Below, piece after piece: positions 35,307 through 47,300 of a stretch of 64,000 bases of DNA. Every line of letters begins with the position of its first letter. Position 1 is the stretch's first letter. A program made the translations under genes and the position numbers. The DNA is from Dipetalonema caudispina (taxonomy: Eukaryota > Nematoda > Chromadorea > Rhabditida > Onchocercidae), in assembly GCA_013365325.1 (NCBI GenBank), contig JABVXV010000046.1, forward strand, positions 186,001 through 250,000, given 5' to 3'. The notes under the pieces are model-generated. The model was not told the origin of the DNA and did no database searches. It saw only the letters and a program-made list of their open reading frames with translations.

Positions 35307-38300
35307 TTAATGGAATTGCAGTTGAAAAGAATAAATACTAACAGTTGCAGATGCTTGCTCTATTAGTTCGACCACTCTTCCACCTAACGTGCTTAATCTC
35401 AGGAAACCCTTCTGCTTCTTCCGTAAATCAATCAAGATCGTTTTGCCCGAAAGTGTCGGTCTATTCATTTCCGAGTATAAAACTTGCCATTCAATATTCC
35501 AGGAACCAACCATATCACTCTTTTTTACATTCATTGCACGCCTGTAATCATTTGTCTATAGTACATGGAAAAACTTACTTAGCTGTTAAAAAAAAAAAAA
35601 AAAAAAAAACATAAAATTAAAAAACATTCGCCAAAAAATATAATTCTCTAAATAGTTAGCCAATGACTCACTGCTCTTTGATGAACATCTTGACCACCAT
35701 CTTGGACCCAAAAAGCATTTTATTGTAATAAAACATGCACTACTTAGTATTTCAAGAATTGTAGTTTAGCATTCCAAATTCTATTAACATCCGGAATAAT
35801 ACTTCTTGCAAATGGTAATACATCGTTGATGAATTTAGCTAATCAGACAGCTTAAAATCCCAACCTATCTGTGATAATAAACAAGCTCTTCTCAGAAATT
35901 GGTGCATGCGCCAAGAAATAATCGGTATCAGCCACAGAACCATTATCAGCTTCCTGAACAAAATATACACTGCTAACGATATAAAGACACTACAGTACTT
36001 CCCTAGGGCAAAATCACTCGTCAAAAAGCACAATTCGCTAAATATTGCTCGATGATTCACTGCTCTTCTGCTGAATGCTGTCAATTAACAAAATCTCACC
36101 GACTTCGCTACATATTTACAGTCTTAACAGCTGTTGACCATTAATATTCCACCGACTCTATATGTGAACTCAACCGTTCTTACATCCAACGAGTTCAACC
36201 TTATAAAGACCACGCTGTGGTCTTTATAAGGTTGAATCCTAGACATGAGGATTGTTCAGGTTTAGCACGTTGAATGAAAATATGGTTATGTTAACGTATA
36301 CAGTTTTCATAATCGCTATAAAATAACTTTAAAATAATACTCACTACGATGACCCATACACTATCCGCAAAGAAAAGCGATCTCATATATTAAGATCTTG
36401 AGAATCTAATGATATCAATGGATAATTAGAGCATAAAACAAAAGGAAAAAAAACTTCATCCTAAACTTACACGAAATACTTGAGCTCCTACGGCCATCTT
36501 CTGACTATATGGTCGTACGATGTTGTCCGAAAATATGACCCGTGATGGGCGCAATGGTTTCGTTTCATCAGTTCCAACCGTAGCACTGGAATTGCAAATT
36601 TCAAGATATGAACCATATTTATTTACAACCTATCTTCAGCTCACTGCTTCAAAGACTTACCTAACAAGGAAAACACTATAAAAATACAGAAGATGTCAAA
36701 TCTCTAGTGACTTGATGATTGGTATACTTTTGAATTTATGTTCTGTAGATATATATTGACGACAAATTTACGTTAAAAATTAGGCTACTACACCAAAATA
36801 GTACACAGCCAAACCATCCATTTAGAAGGCAGTATTTAGAAAACAATTTTATGAAAAAAAAAAAAAAAAACTAACGATCTCACAGCATCTAAAGTACTGC
36901 TAGCAAAATCAACAGCTCCAGATAGAGGGCGTGTAACTATGCCAACCAAACCGAGACTAAGTCCTTTCGCAAAACCACCAGCTCCTCCAGTGCGAGCACC
37001 TAAAATTAATTGTGAAACAAGACAAGTGGTTTCGTTAATTGAAGATGTCAAATAACATAACTTCGTCTGACATGTTTTAATACGATTACACTTTTGAACA
37101 TAGGCTTTACTTCAATCAAAAACAAACTTTTCACTGCAAACGTCTCATTCCACTACGAGTGCTACAAGCATTTAGTAAGCACAAATAAAAAACACCTGCA
37201 AGTGGCTTGAAGACAACACCAGCGATGCCATCATAAAAGCCTTGTCCAACACCTTTAGCACCGCGAGCTACACCTTCACCGAATGTCTTCGGACGACGGT
37301 TCATCATCTGCTGCCGCTTACGCTGATATTCATCATCAAGAGTTAATGCAGCTACACCCTAAAACTTTTTATATTTAAGAATGCAGCAAAAGCAATCTGT
37401 AACAATTATTTTGCCACAAAATTCGTTCTTCCTGCCAATACAAGCCGCAGTTTCACAATAAAATCTTATTGCCGAAACTTCTTTACTTCACAATTTTAAA
37501 TATGATGTTTTGCAGAAATAGTATTTCCAGAGTCTACTTATAAACTTAAAGTTCTATATTTGTTTAACATATTCGAAGCTAACTTACCAAATCAAATTTC
37601 CAGATTTCAAGTCCCGCCAAAAAAAACCACATGCTGAAATCTTTATGAAAACAGAAATGAAAACATACCTTCCCTAAAGTACCAGCGATTCTCGAGACTG
37701 CTCCAGCTCCACCGCCAACTGTTGCACCAACAAGACCTTTAACACCCAGGGCGACTCCCTCAGCGAACTCTTCCGGTCCTTGAACAGCTCCCTAAAGCAT
37801 TTCTTCTCGCATATGAATTGAGTAAAATGAATATGTTTTTCCTACAGTTAACACAGATGATAAATCCCCAATTCACTCTTTCAAAAACCTTAAAACGACT
37901 TTTTCTCCCTAATTTCCTGAAATGAATTCCTCTCTCTACCAAAGTGGAAATCCTACTTCTTTCAGCGTGGACCACCATGCTTTACCCATTCCTGCTTTTC
38001 AAGTGGCGGTTTTCTGAATTCATAAAAAATAAGTTTTAAAATATGTCTCATGTCAGTAAGTGGAGCGCATTTGTTTGATTGTAGATGAAAAAGTTTCTGC
38101 CAAGCAAAGTTTTCTACTACGAAATTAAAACTTCGGAATCTCATGACTGAAATCTGCGTTAAGATCCTTAGAACATGAAAATATAGGAACAAATCGTGTA
38201 GAGAACAAGATAACCTGAAACGGCTGATAAAAGAAGTCCTGCACTCCAGACGAAAGATCGCGAACAAGTCCAAACGGATTTCCCAGAATATCGAGACCCA

Positions 38301-41300
38301 GAACAAGTACATAAAGCTGCTTAATGATTTGTGACGTGTAGTGTCCTGTTATTTCGCCTTGCAGTTGAGAGGTTGTATAGAAAGCATACTTTCGCTCGAA
38401 GAACGCCAGTCTATAGGAAAAGTTTGTTGGAAATAAAATCAAATTCTCTAACTATTTATCCAGGAATAACATACCAACATTTCTTTTCCCTAGGATCGAT
38501 TCACGACAACCCTTGTATCTGGATAATTTTTACTTTATTCATCTTGAAATGAATTTCGTTCATCTCCATCACAGAATCCCATAGATTCTTCGACAAAAAT
38601 AAAGCGCTAACAGCTGTCAACCTATTTCTTACTCTCACATAGAAGTTAGTGTTCATAACACTGACCTCAACACATAGAGTTCCATATAAAAACAGACAAT
38701 GAATAAGAAACTAGACATTTCCTAAACTGCAAAATTTTGAAAAACTGCAGTACTTGAAAACCACATCTTGAATCTCCGTCACTGTTACACCAATACTCTT
38801 CAAGAAGACATTGATAAATTCGGACTGAATTGGTAGTTGAACGGCTTCTTTTGACTTCAAAGCTTTATCCTTCAGCTGCTTACCACCAGAATTGCCACCT
38901 TGTGAAAATGACAAATGTATCTGTAAAAATTACAATAATTGCTATTAGGTGATACAAGAAATCACAGTCCTCCAGTTTTCTTTATCAAAAGGGCATGAAG
39001 TAATAAGTTGCACATTCCAATGTGTTTAGCACTCTTAGCTTATGTTAGTTTCTTTACTAAAATGCGTCCCGGCCCAAATTTAGTAAAATACCAATCTTCT
39101 TTCAAGAAGGAGCTTCACAAATGGAGCTTTTCTCAATTATTAAAATATGATAAAATATCCTAAAATTTTACGAAAGGACTTACGCACCATGAGCGGGGAA
39201 ATATGCAAATTTTCGTAATATGCTGCTTGCTGAGAAGCCGTCGTCATTCCCGCAATTATTTCTAACTGATTTTTCGTCATTTCAAAGTCTTTTACAAAAG
39301 CTTCTTTCTGCAAAGAAGCAGCAATTCACAAAATTAGTATATGCGCAATCCTGTTTTATCTCGCAAACAATACTGCTATATTCTGTAGTGTATTGAAATT
39401 TATTTATCCAACATACCACGTAATATTTCTAAAACGATCAAAGCTTGAGGAATCTTCAAATAGATTTTTTATAAGAAATAAAATATTCCTTATCCAGAAT
39501 CCAAGAAAGTACAATTACTTTTCTGGCGCATGATTAAAAGGTGCAAATAGTCATGAAAACAGGAACTTTTGATACTTTCCCTGTGCATGAACAGTAATGG
39601 TAGCAAAATTAAAAAAGCAAGAAGCATCCACTTACGTTCGTGTTTCATGAAAAAAAAAGACTCTAACCGTATATGGTTTACTATCAGCTTGTGAGGATAT
39701 CAATTCCAGCATTGCGTTAACGAAACCTTGGTCAACTTGCACTGCGAACTCCTGCACCAAAAGATGAAGATACTTTATTTGAGCAATCCTGCTGTGTTCT
39801 GATTCTCGTCTTATGTAGCTCAATTCGGAGAAAGATTTAGGAGCTGAAAATTCCTTGAAAATAAATCAATTCTACTAATATGGATTATTAGCAAAAAAAT
39901 TTTAACTATTTCTATGATCAAAATAAGAGCTGAAGAACAGTGTAAGCCTTCTGCATTAGATCTCATAAAAATCATCTGTATTAATAATAAATCCGTTTTT
40001 GATAATGTGAAAATAACTTCCATTACCGTTGTCCTGAACGACAGATCTTGGTGGCGGTACAACTGAAAGTATGCAAGGAAATACGCATGCTGGTAACTGA
40101 TTATCGATCTGTAGATGATTTAGCTAAAAAACAAACGACATAAACAGTGGTAAAACTTGGGGATATTTCAAAACATTTTTTTTTTTTTTTGAATTCTACT
40201 TCGAATTCAAGAATGCAGAAGGTTAAGGAAGTGTTATGGATGTATAATTTCGGTATTAAGAAAGCAAGAATTATTGGCAGACATATAATATGGAGGTTGA
40301 GAATGCAGAGCGCAGGAAGTCTACTGGTGCTCTTTATCCGAAACTTGATGGGAATCAAGCCAAACGTTTGCTATACTTGACAATATGAAGCTGACATTGA
40401 ACTAACGGTTATCGATCATTAAAGTACAATGATTTCATATATGCTGTTAAAAATCATATCAGTCTACATAGAAAAAAGCATGTAGGAGGCGGAAAAGACA
40501 TACCTTCATATGGAACTGTGATTGATGAGGCGTTTGCCTATATTGCATCCAAAGTCCAATTTGAAACTGTCGCCGGATATCAGTCTGAAAATCCGTTTAA
40601 TTAAAATAAAGAATTCTGAAATAATATAAATTTACTAAACACAGAAATCGGTCAAAAATTGTGAATGTTTCTCGCATTGAATAAAACATACTTCAAATAT
40701 TGTACTCAAAATGATTTGCTATAGTTGCGAATGTATCAAAGAATACCCAGTCCTTTTGTTTCTTTAATTTCATATTTACGAAATCCAGCTCTAGTTTGTC
40801 CACTATTACTACTTCTTCTGAACGTTCTGGAAGCCATGCCTGATATGCGTGCTCAATTGTTTCCATCTGCTTAATTGTGAATGGTCTGAAAACAAGCAGT
40901 GACCATACTACGAATCCGAACTGTATATTAACAGCACAAGTGTTGTGTTATTTGTTCGACATCTTGCTTGCTTATTTATGTATCAATTGAGTTTGGTTCG
41001 ATTATTTAATAATCTGTTTCTTGGCTCCTAACATGAAAGCATCGCTTTCTTTAAAATTCGTAATCTGTCATCTGATTAAATTGCTATTGTGATCACATAC
41101 GTTAGAAAATTTTAACGTTTTAAGCAGAATTGTGTAGAAATTATGTGAATTGAAGTGGGTGTTGTAAACCTATATTCCATTTCAATATGCAATTTTCGGT
41201 ATAAATAAGATGCCATCTCTGAATTAAATCATATCCAAAACGATGGAAGGAAAAATTGAAGAATTTAGATGTTGAAGTCCAAATTGTCTAGAACTCTCAG

Positions 41301-44300
41301 GAGAAACAAACTTGAATCGAGTTTTGACGGACTGCTCCCAAATAATAGCTGACGATGCGATACACATATATGCGATTTCTTCAGTTTTGAAATTGTCCAC
41401 TACCGAAATGCCAATACCTTGCAGAGATATTTCAACAGACAATGTAGGAAGTTCAATTTCATAAGCTTCATGTGCAGCAGTCATTACAGCCAGATCATCC
41501 GTGAACAGATACACACGTTGACGTCCGTTTAAAAATGATACCTATGCAACAACATGGTTCAAAAGACTTTAAGTTCATAAAGAATTAAAAGGAACGTTCA
41601 GTGTCATGAGAGGAATTTGCAAGAAGGTCGGGAAATAGTTAATACAGGGCTTCTCGTCCCATCTCCTCTCTCTCCTCCACATAACAAAATACTGGAAAGA
41701 GTCCAAATGTACAATTCCGCGCTAACACATTCAGTACCAAAAGAGCTGTAGAGATTTCTTCCGTTTGAGCGACTGTGGTCCCACTACCAAATAAGCAACT
41801 AAACGAACGTGGAATACCTAATTTTCTGCCTACATGTGGAACGCTAAATAAAAGTTAGCGGAAGAAATGAGAATTTTTTACTTAAATTTCAGTGAAGATT
41901 TAAAGGTACTCAGAAGCACTTACCCAGTAATAACGAAGAGGGTCTGTCTTAGATGGTCGGTAATCTTCGAATGTATTTCGAATCAAATCATCCGAATGGC
42001 TGGCTTCACCACTTTTCCATTCTAGTTCACGGTCACGAATCACATCTGTCCATGTAAATGCACAGCTCTCCCACGGACCCAATGTCTTCTTTGATAGGGT
42101 GCCTATACATTAGAATTAAAATTGTGCAAAAAAAGGCGAAGAATTAACATGGAACAGTCAAAACGAAATGAAAAATGAAGGGGAAGGAAGCGCAAGAGAC
42201 ATACAAATTCGTTACCTTTCTGACCAAATTCTACTGATTTTTTCGTTGCATTCATTATGATGGCGGGGGCCATACCCGGTTCAAACGATTCAAGCTTGAT
42301 AATCGAAGATGATTCGCAGACTGTGACAGTTACATATACACCAAGATACTATAATTTAAAAGTGGTGAAAGAAAAAAGACATGGAAGTTCAAAAAAAAGT
42401 TGAAGCATTTAATGATCTGTCACGATACATAGACACATTTCCCCACATAAAAATAGAAGTTAATAAAAACATTCAATGTCTTCATAGTACAGGTTTACCA
42501 GTATTGCATGTTGAAGTCAAAATTACATATACCCCTCAGGGATCATTCTCTTTACTTGCCAAAACATGAATTTACATCATTGTCGATCTGACAGAATCCT
42601 TCAAAACTTTCAGTGATCGGAAACAGTATTGATTCTTCCGCTGTACCACCGTATCTGACAACAGCGTATTTCCGATTTTCTTTTTGTGATGGCCAGAAAC
42701 CAATGCACTGTAAAAATTTCCAAATTCTTCTGAAGTGGAGATATAATCAACTACAGAGATAGTGCTATGTGATAAAATAGATTTATAGAACAAGGGTTTT
42801 GCCAGTCATCGGGTTTGAAATTAACCCCATAATCAAAACATTTGTAGAATGGAATGCATTCTTACTGAAAAGGCTTGAAATCTGCACAATAAGTCAATCA
42901 TATGAAAAGGTTTTTAATTTTTTTTATGGAAATAAAGTAAACTTACTGCTTGAGACGTAACCAGGACCCAATTTTGCGATCCAAATTCTCTTATTTCTAG
43001 CGGAAACCGGCTTTCATTGTGAAGCAAATAGAAGGGCAAGAATGTGATCACCTTCGTCAAACCCGACTGACACATACGTATTTGCAATGAAACATTCTGT
43101 TCACTACCGCTTTCATCCTTACAACCAATACGTCCCGCATTTCCAACCGCATCTAGTGGAAATTCATTCGTCCAGTAGTTCCCGAATAATGATAACCTAG
43201 CCTAGAAAATTAAAATTCAGTAAGCAAAAGGAATATTCTACACTGACAAGTCACGAACATTTAAGTTCAAATGACTTCTGTATTCGAACAAAAAATAAGA
43301 ATTTTGAACAATACACACTTTACTAAATATGGCAGTCACGAGTACTAGGAACAATTAAATTGACAAGCAGTCCTTCTCTGGGAAAACGTATTTGATGTAT
43401 ATATACTGAGAATGTTTCAATAAAATCGACATGAAAACTATATGATGTAATAGAGAATTAAAAGAAAAATTAATTAGCAGTATTAAGGATAAATCCAGTA
43501 ATAATGAGAATGGAAAGGTTGATAAGCATATTCCTTCACCCATTTGCAAGAGCATATTTTACAAAGTGTTTGGTAGGATAACCTATGCTTTTAGTGTATT
43601 GTTTTCAACGAAGGAAATAATGCAAATGATGCCATCCGTAATGGAATTAGATTGTACGTTTGGGAAATGATTCAAGCAAAGCATTTAAATGAAGTGTTTA
43701 ATAGAATAAATACTCGGAATTTCATAGGAATGACCACCTTTTTTTTGGACAAAAAATCCTTGGCATCCAATGGTAGCAAAGCCGGTTCGCTGAATGGTTC
43801 TTGCATTATCGCATCACAACACTAGAAAAATACGCATAAATCGTTCTATGATGATTAGAACAAACTGAGAACAAAATTATACAGCTAAGCTAGATCAACA
43901 GCTCAATCAAAAATTTCATAGTAAATAAGATGATTCAATGTAACGGTAAACAAATATTCGGCCGGTATTCGAGATTTCAATATTAAATTAATCCCGAAAT
44001 AATCTCATCAATAAAGTCTTGACAATGTTCATTTAAATCAAAATATCGAATTCTCGAAAAAAACTGCAGAAATAAACGTCATGGCTTAATACAAGAGATA
44101 AGTGTGCACATAATTTTTCCCAAACAGTACGAATCAGCCAGAAAAATGAATTATGAATATTTAAAAGTGAAATAATGAACGAAAAAGTCCCTACTTACTC
44201 CCTTCCTCTCCCAGTTCCCCCACATAAGAACACATTTGGTTGCTCAGTCCAACGGAGAAGATGAGACCGTAGATAAAATAATTTCCCCACTACAAAAATG

Positions 44301-47300
44301 AGCTTGGCACACAGTAACCCTTATCCTAAATATTTTGCTGAAAAAAGTAACCTTTCAATGAAAATATTAAGTGAATTATGAGACATGACGTAAAATTGTA
44401 ACTCATAGTCCACAGTGTCTGCTTTCTGAATAGCTTCCATTATATATTTGAAATTAAAACAGAAAGCGTGGTATACTGACTAGAATACAAAGTCTAAAGT
44501 GAACGAAATGCTAGTGCAGAAAGAGTAAGAACAAATTTCTATACCTGGCCTTCCATTCCTCCTTTCTGACACGGTACGCATTTTGTAGTTTTTTCAAGTA
44601 TACCTTCACTGCTTTCCTAAATAGGACCAGTTGTCTCACCGATAAAATTGCAATAAGAAACCAAAACAAAAAATATATACATATTTTCAGTAAACAAGCT
44701 CTAACAAAAAAAGCTTCAAGTGCAGAACGCAACATTGTACTTTTAGCAAACCTTGAATTTTTCAGCTTCTGTAAAATAGATAGAAAAACAAAATGGAGAT
44801 ACCGGAAATGTGATAGCATGAAGTATTACAATCATTACCTTAAATCTCACAGTTCTTCCAGTGTTATTGACGAACCAAAACGGTGCGTATACTTCGGCAT
44901 CAAGTTTACGATGAGCGACTGTCCAGTGAACGCCAAGATTCTACAACACAGCGAATCAAAACATTTTCTTTTCGAATCTATCAAATTGAAACTCGATCCA
45001 GCACAATTCAGAACGATACTGCCTGTACCTTCAAACTGAAAGAGACCATCTAATGAAATCACTTACCAGAATTTTTTCACCGGATGTAAGCGTGATGACC
45101 ATTAAATCCTGGCGTTCCATAGGGAAAAACATCTCTGCCACATAAATATCTCCACGATAATCCATCTAATGAACATGGAAGTCAGTTTTAGGACATAAAC
45201 AAAAAAGTTAAGTAGTTTATACAAAAGGGGTTTTTAGGAAATGATACGATATTAAAGATACTTCAAAATTGATATTCTGTCCTGGAATGACGTTTAATGA
45301 GACTTCTTCGCCACCAGATAACTCTTTCTGTATCTAAAATCGACAAAATTGATTCCGATCATTATTTAGCTATTCGACCTTCTTTTTCTTGTAGGTTAGA
45401 GGTATTTGTTTCGATGCTGATACAGTAAGCGTGGTATTTCTATTGCAGACAACTATTTTATATGCCGAAAACTAAGATAATTCAACACAGCTCACCGGAG
45501 AAGTAAGTCGTATCGGAAAAGGTAAGAAGTTATGCAGAGTAAGAGGTGAAAAGATATGCACTATATAACTGTTGTCGTCTAAATCTCTGCTTTTTTCTGC
45601 TTTCAATGGTACTTCTTCAACAATCAGAGCTACGAACAAGCCCTGTTTCATGTCTTCTGACAGATCGCACCGCACTATGTATCGTGCTTTGTCTTCGAAC
45701 TTATTCCAGCAAACTGATTCATTGCTCATCTCATAGCTGAAATGATAAAAATTCTTAGATCAGAAATTTTTGGGAAAATACAAAAACAAACGTGGAGAAA
45801 CTAACGCATCATCTTGAGAAGGTCTGATAAATAATTCGCCAGTAGCTGTGTACAATAATGGCAGAGCAATATCGAGTGGTTCACTATCCGTTTCTGCGAT
45901 GCCACAGAAATCAAGTCTTCCATCACGCATTGAATGAATTTCGAACGGTATGTCCAAGTGATTCACAAACTACAGTCAAAAAATATAGTTACGACTATTA
46001 AAAAACTAGTTTTCAGTATATTTAGAACTAAGGAGAAACACGCAAATTACAAAAAAATTTACAAATTACTAACAACTAAATGCAATATGTGCAGCAAAAA
46101 TATTGTTTTTTTCGATCAACTAAGAAAATCTTAATAATGGCCTGTAACTGACAACTTCGAACATCAATACATAGCCGATAACCTAATTAGATGTTTAATA
46201 ACTTTAATATACTCGTACCTGCACTACAGAATGAAGGTAAATAAGTCGTCGCATATTTTCCACTTTTGTTTCTACAACTACCTTCCACTGTTTTCCACCA
46301 TCACTTTTCATTGGAAGCTCAAAAGTCCTCGACTCCGATCTCATTACGTTTATCTGCATTTTAAAAAATGAATTAAAAACAGAAAGAAATGTATACAGTG
46401 ACAATATATAAGACTAACTTCGTCATAAATATGGTAATCCTGTGGATAGATGCTGAAAGAGAATAAGATAATTTGTAGGAAAAATTTACATATCTTTCCG
46501 CATCTATTTCATCAAAAATGAGACGCAATTCGGCTTTTTTCGTAATCTGGCTTTGTGTAAGGCCTATCTTTTCATTGGGATCAACGGGAATATTTAAGTT
46601 GACGAAAGTGCACGGTGTTGCATCAATCAGTAGTCCATCAGCGCTGATCTATAAAGTATCAAATTGAAAAAATAAAAAACAAGATAGATGAATTAAATCA
46701 GAAATATTTTCCGGAGAAAATTTATGTCTCATATAAGTCGATTATTAATGTCCACTGCAAAAAATTCTAACGACTTAGGGAATAGAAATAGGCTTATGTT
46801 AATAGAAAATATGCAAGAAGCATCGGTCTGATAAGTGAGAAACTCCTGCAGTCAGATGATAACTTACAATTAACGTCTCTGTGTTACCAACTTTTGTCGA
46901 AATGCCAGCACTGTTGAATATCAAATATTTACTATTGCCTGGGAAAATTCGACCAGTAGGTGGTGAAATCAGTTTCGCAGCTCTCTCGAAAGAATCCATG
47001 AGATGGTAAGATAATAAAATCAGCGACTTTGTTATTGTTATGTTGAGCAATTCTGATGCTTTCACATTAATTGTTTTTTGTGGTAGTGGCGGTGAACCAT
47101 TAGCTGATAATTCATCTTCACTATGAGTTCGCAACTGCAAAGATTATGTCATTCCATAATTTGCTATCCTTCCTGATAAGATGCAAGCTTAATACCAACT
47201 ACTTTTTCTTCATATCAAAGATGTCTAAAGGACAGAAAAGTCCCTTGTTATACAACGAAGTAATATTTTCATATAAATTCTTCCTATACCTTCACAAATT

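Larger units (their letters stand above)
35307..40584 (-). other. VPS13 exons 52-63: ATG2-C-like and PH-like C-terminus
   Basis: Exons: 40584-40504, 40108-40027, 39843-39668, 39307-39188, 38920-38754, 38410-38215, 37791-37669, 37358-37196, 36999-36876, 36585-36471, 35953-35865, 35541-35307. Landmarks: [116 protein letters not shown], then [16 protein letters not shown] and [16 protein letters not shown]. Amphipathic helices of the ATG2-C region bind lipid droplets or mitochondria, and the PH-like tip binds partners. The in-frame stop at 35307 ends the model. A GTTAGT donor 33 nt before the end of the stop codon leaves room for an alternative last exon. Confidence 0.9.

Noticed and set aside
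44511..44819. 102-codon minus-strand open frame with a hydrophobic stretch inside the largest VPS13 intron, a possible nested gene
   Set aside because: A well-bounded 72-nt exon (44616-44545) in another frame lies inside it and fits VPS13 in phase and by homology, so this frame is a shadow.
44847..45062. Minus-strand frame [17 protein letters not shown]… as a VPS13 exon
   Set aside because: It ends in a stop without joining the conserved [13 protein letters not shown] block. The acceptor at 44941 joins exon 42 to that block directly and in phase.
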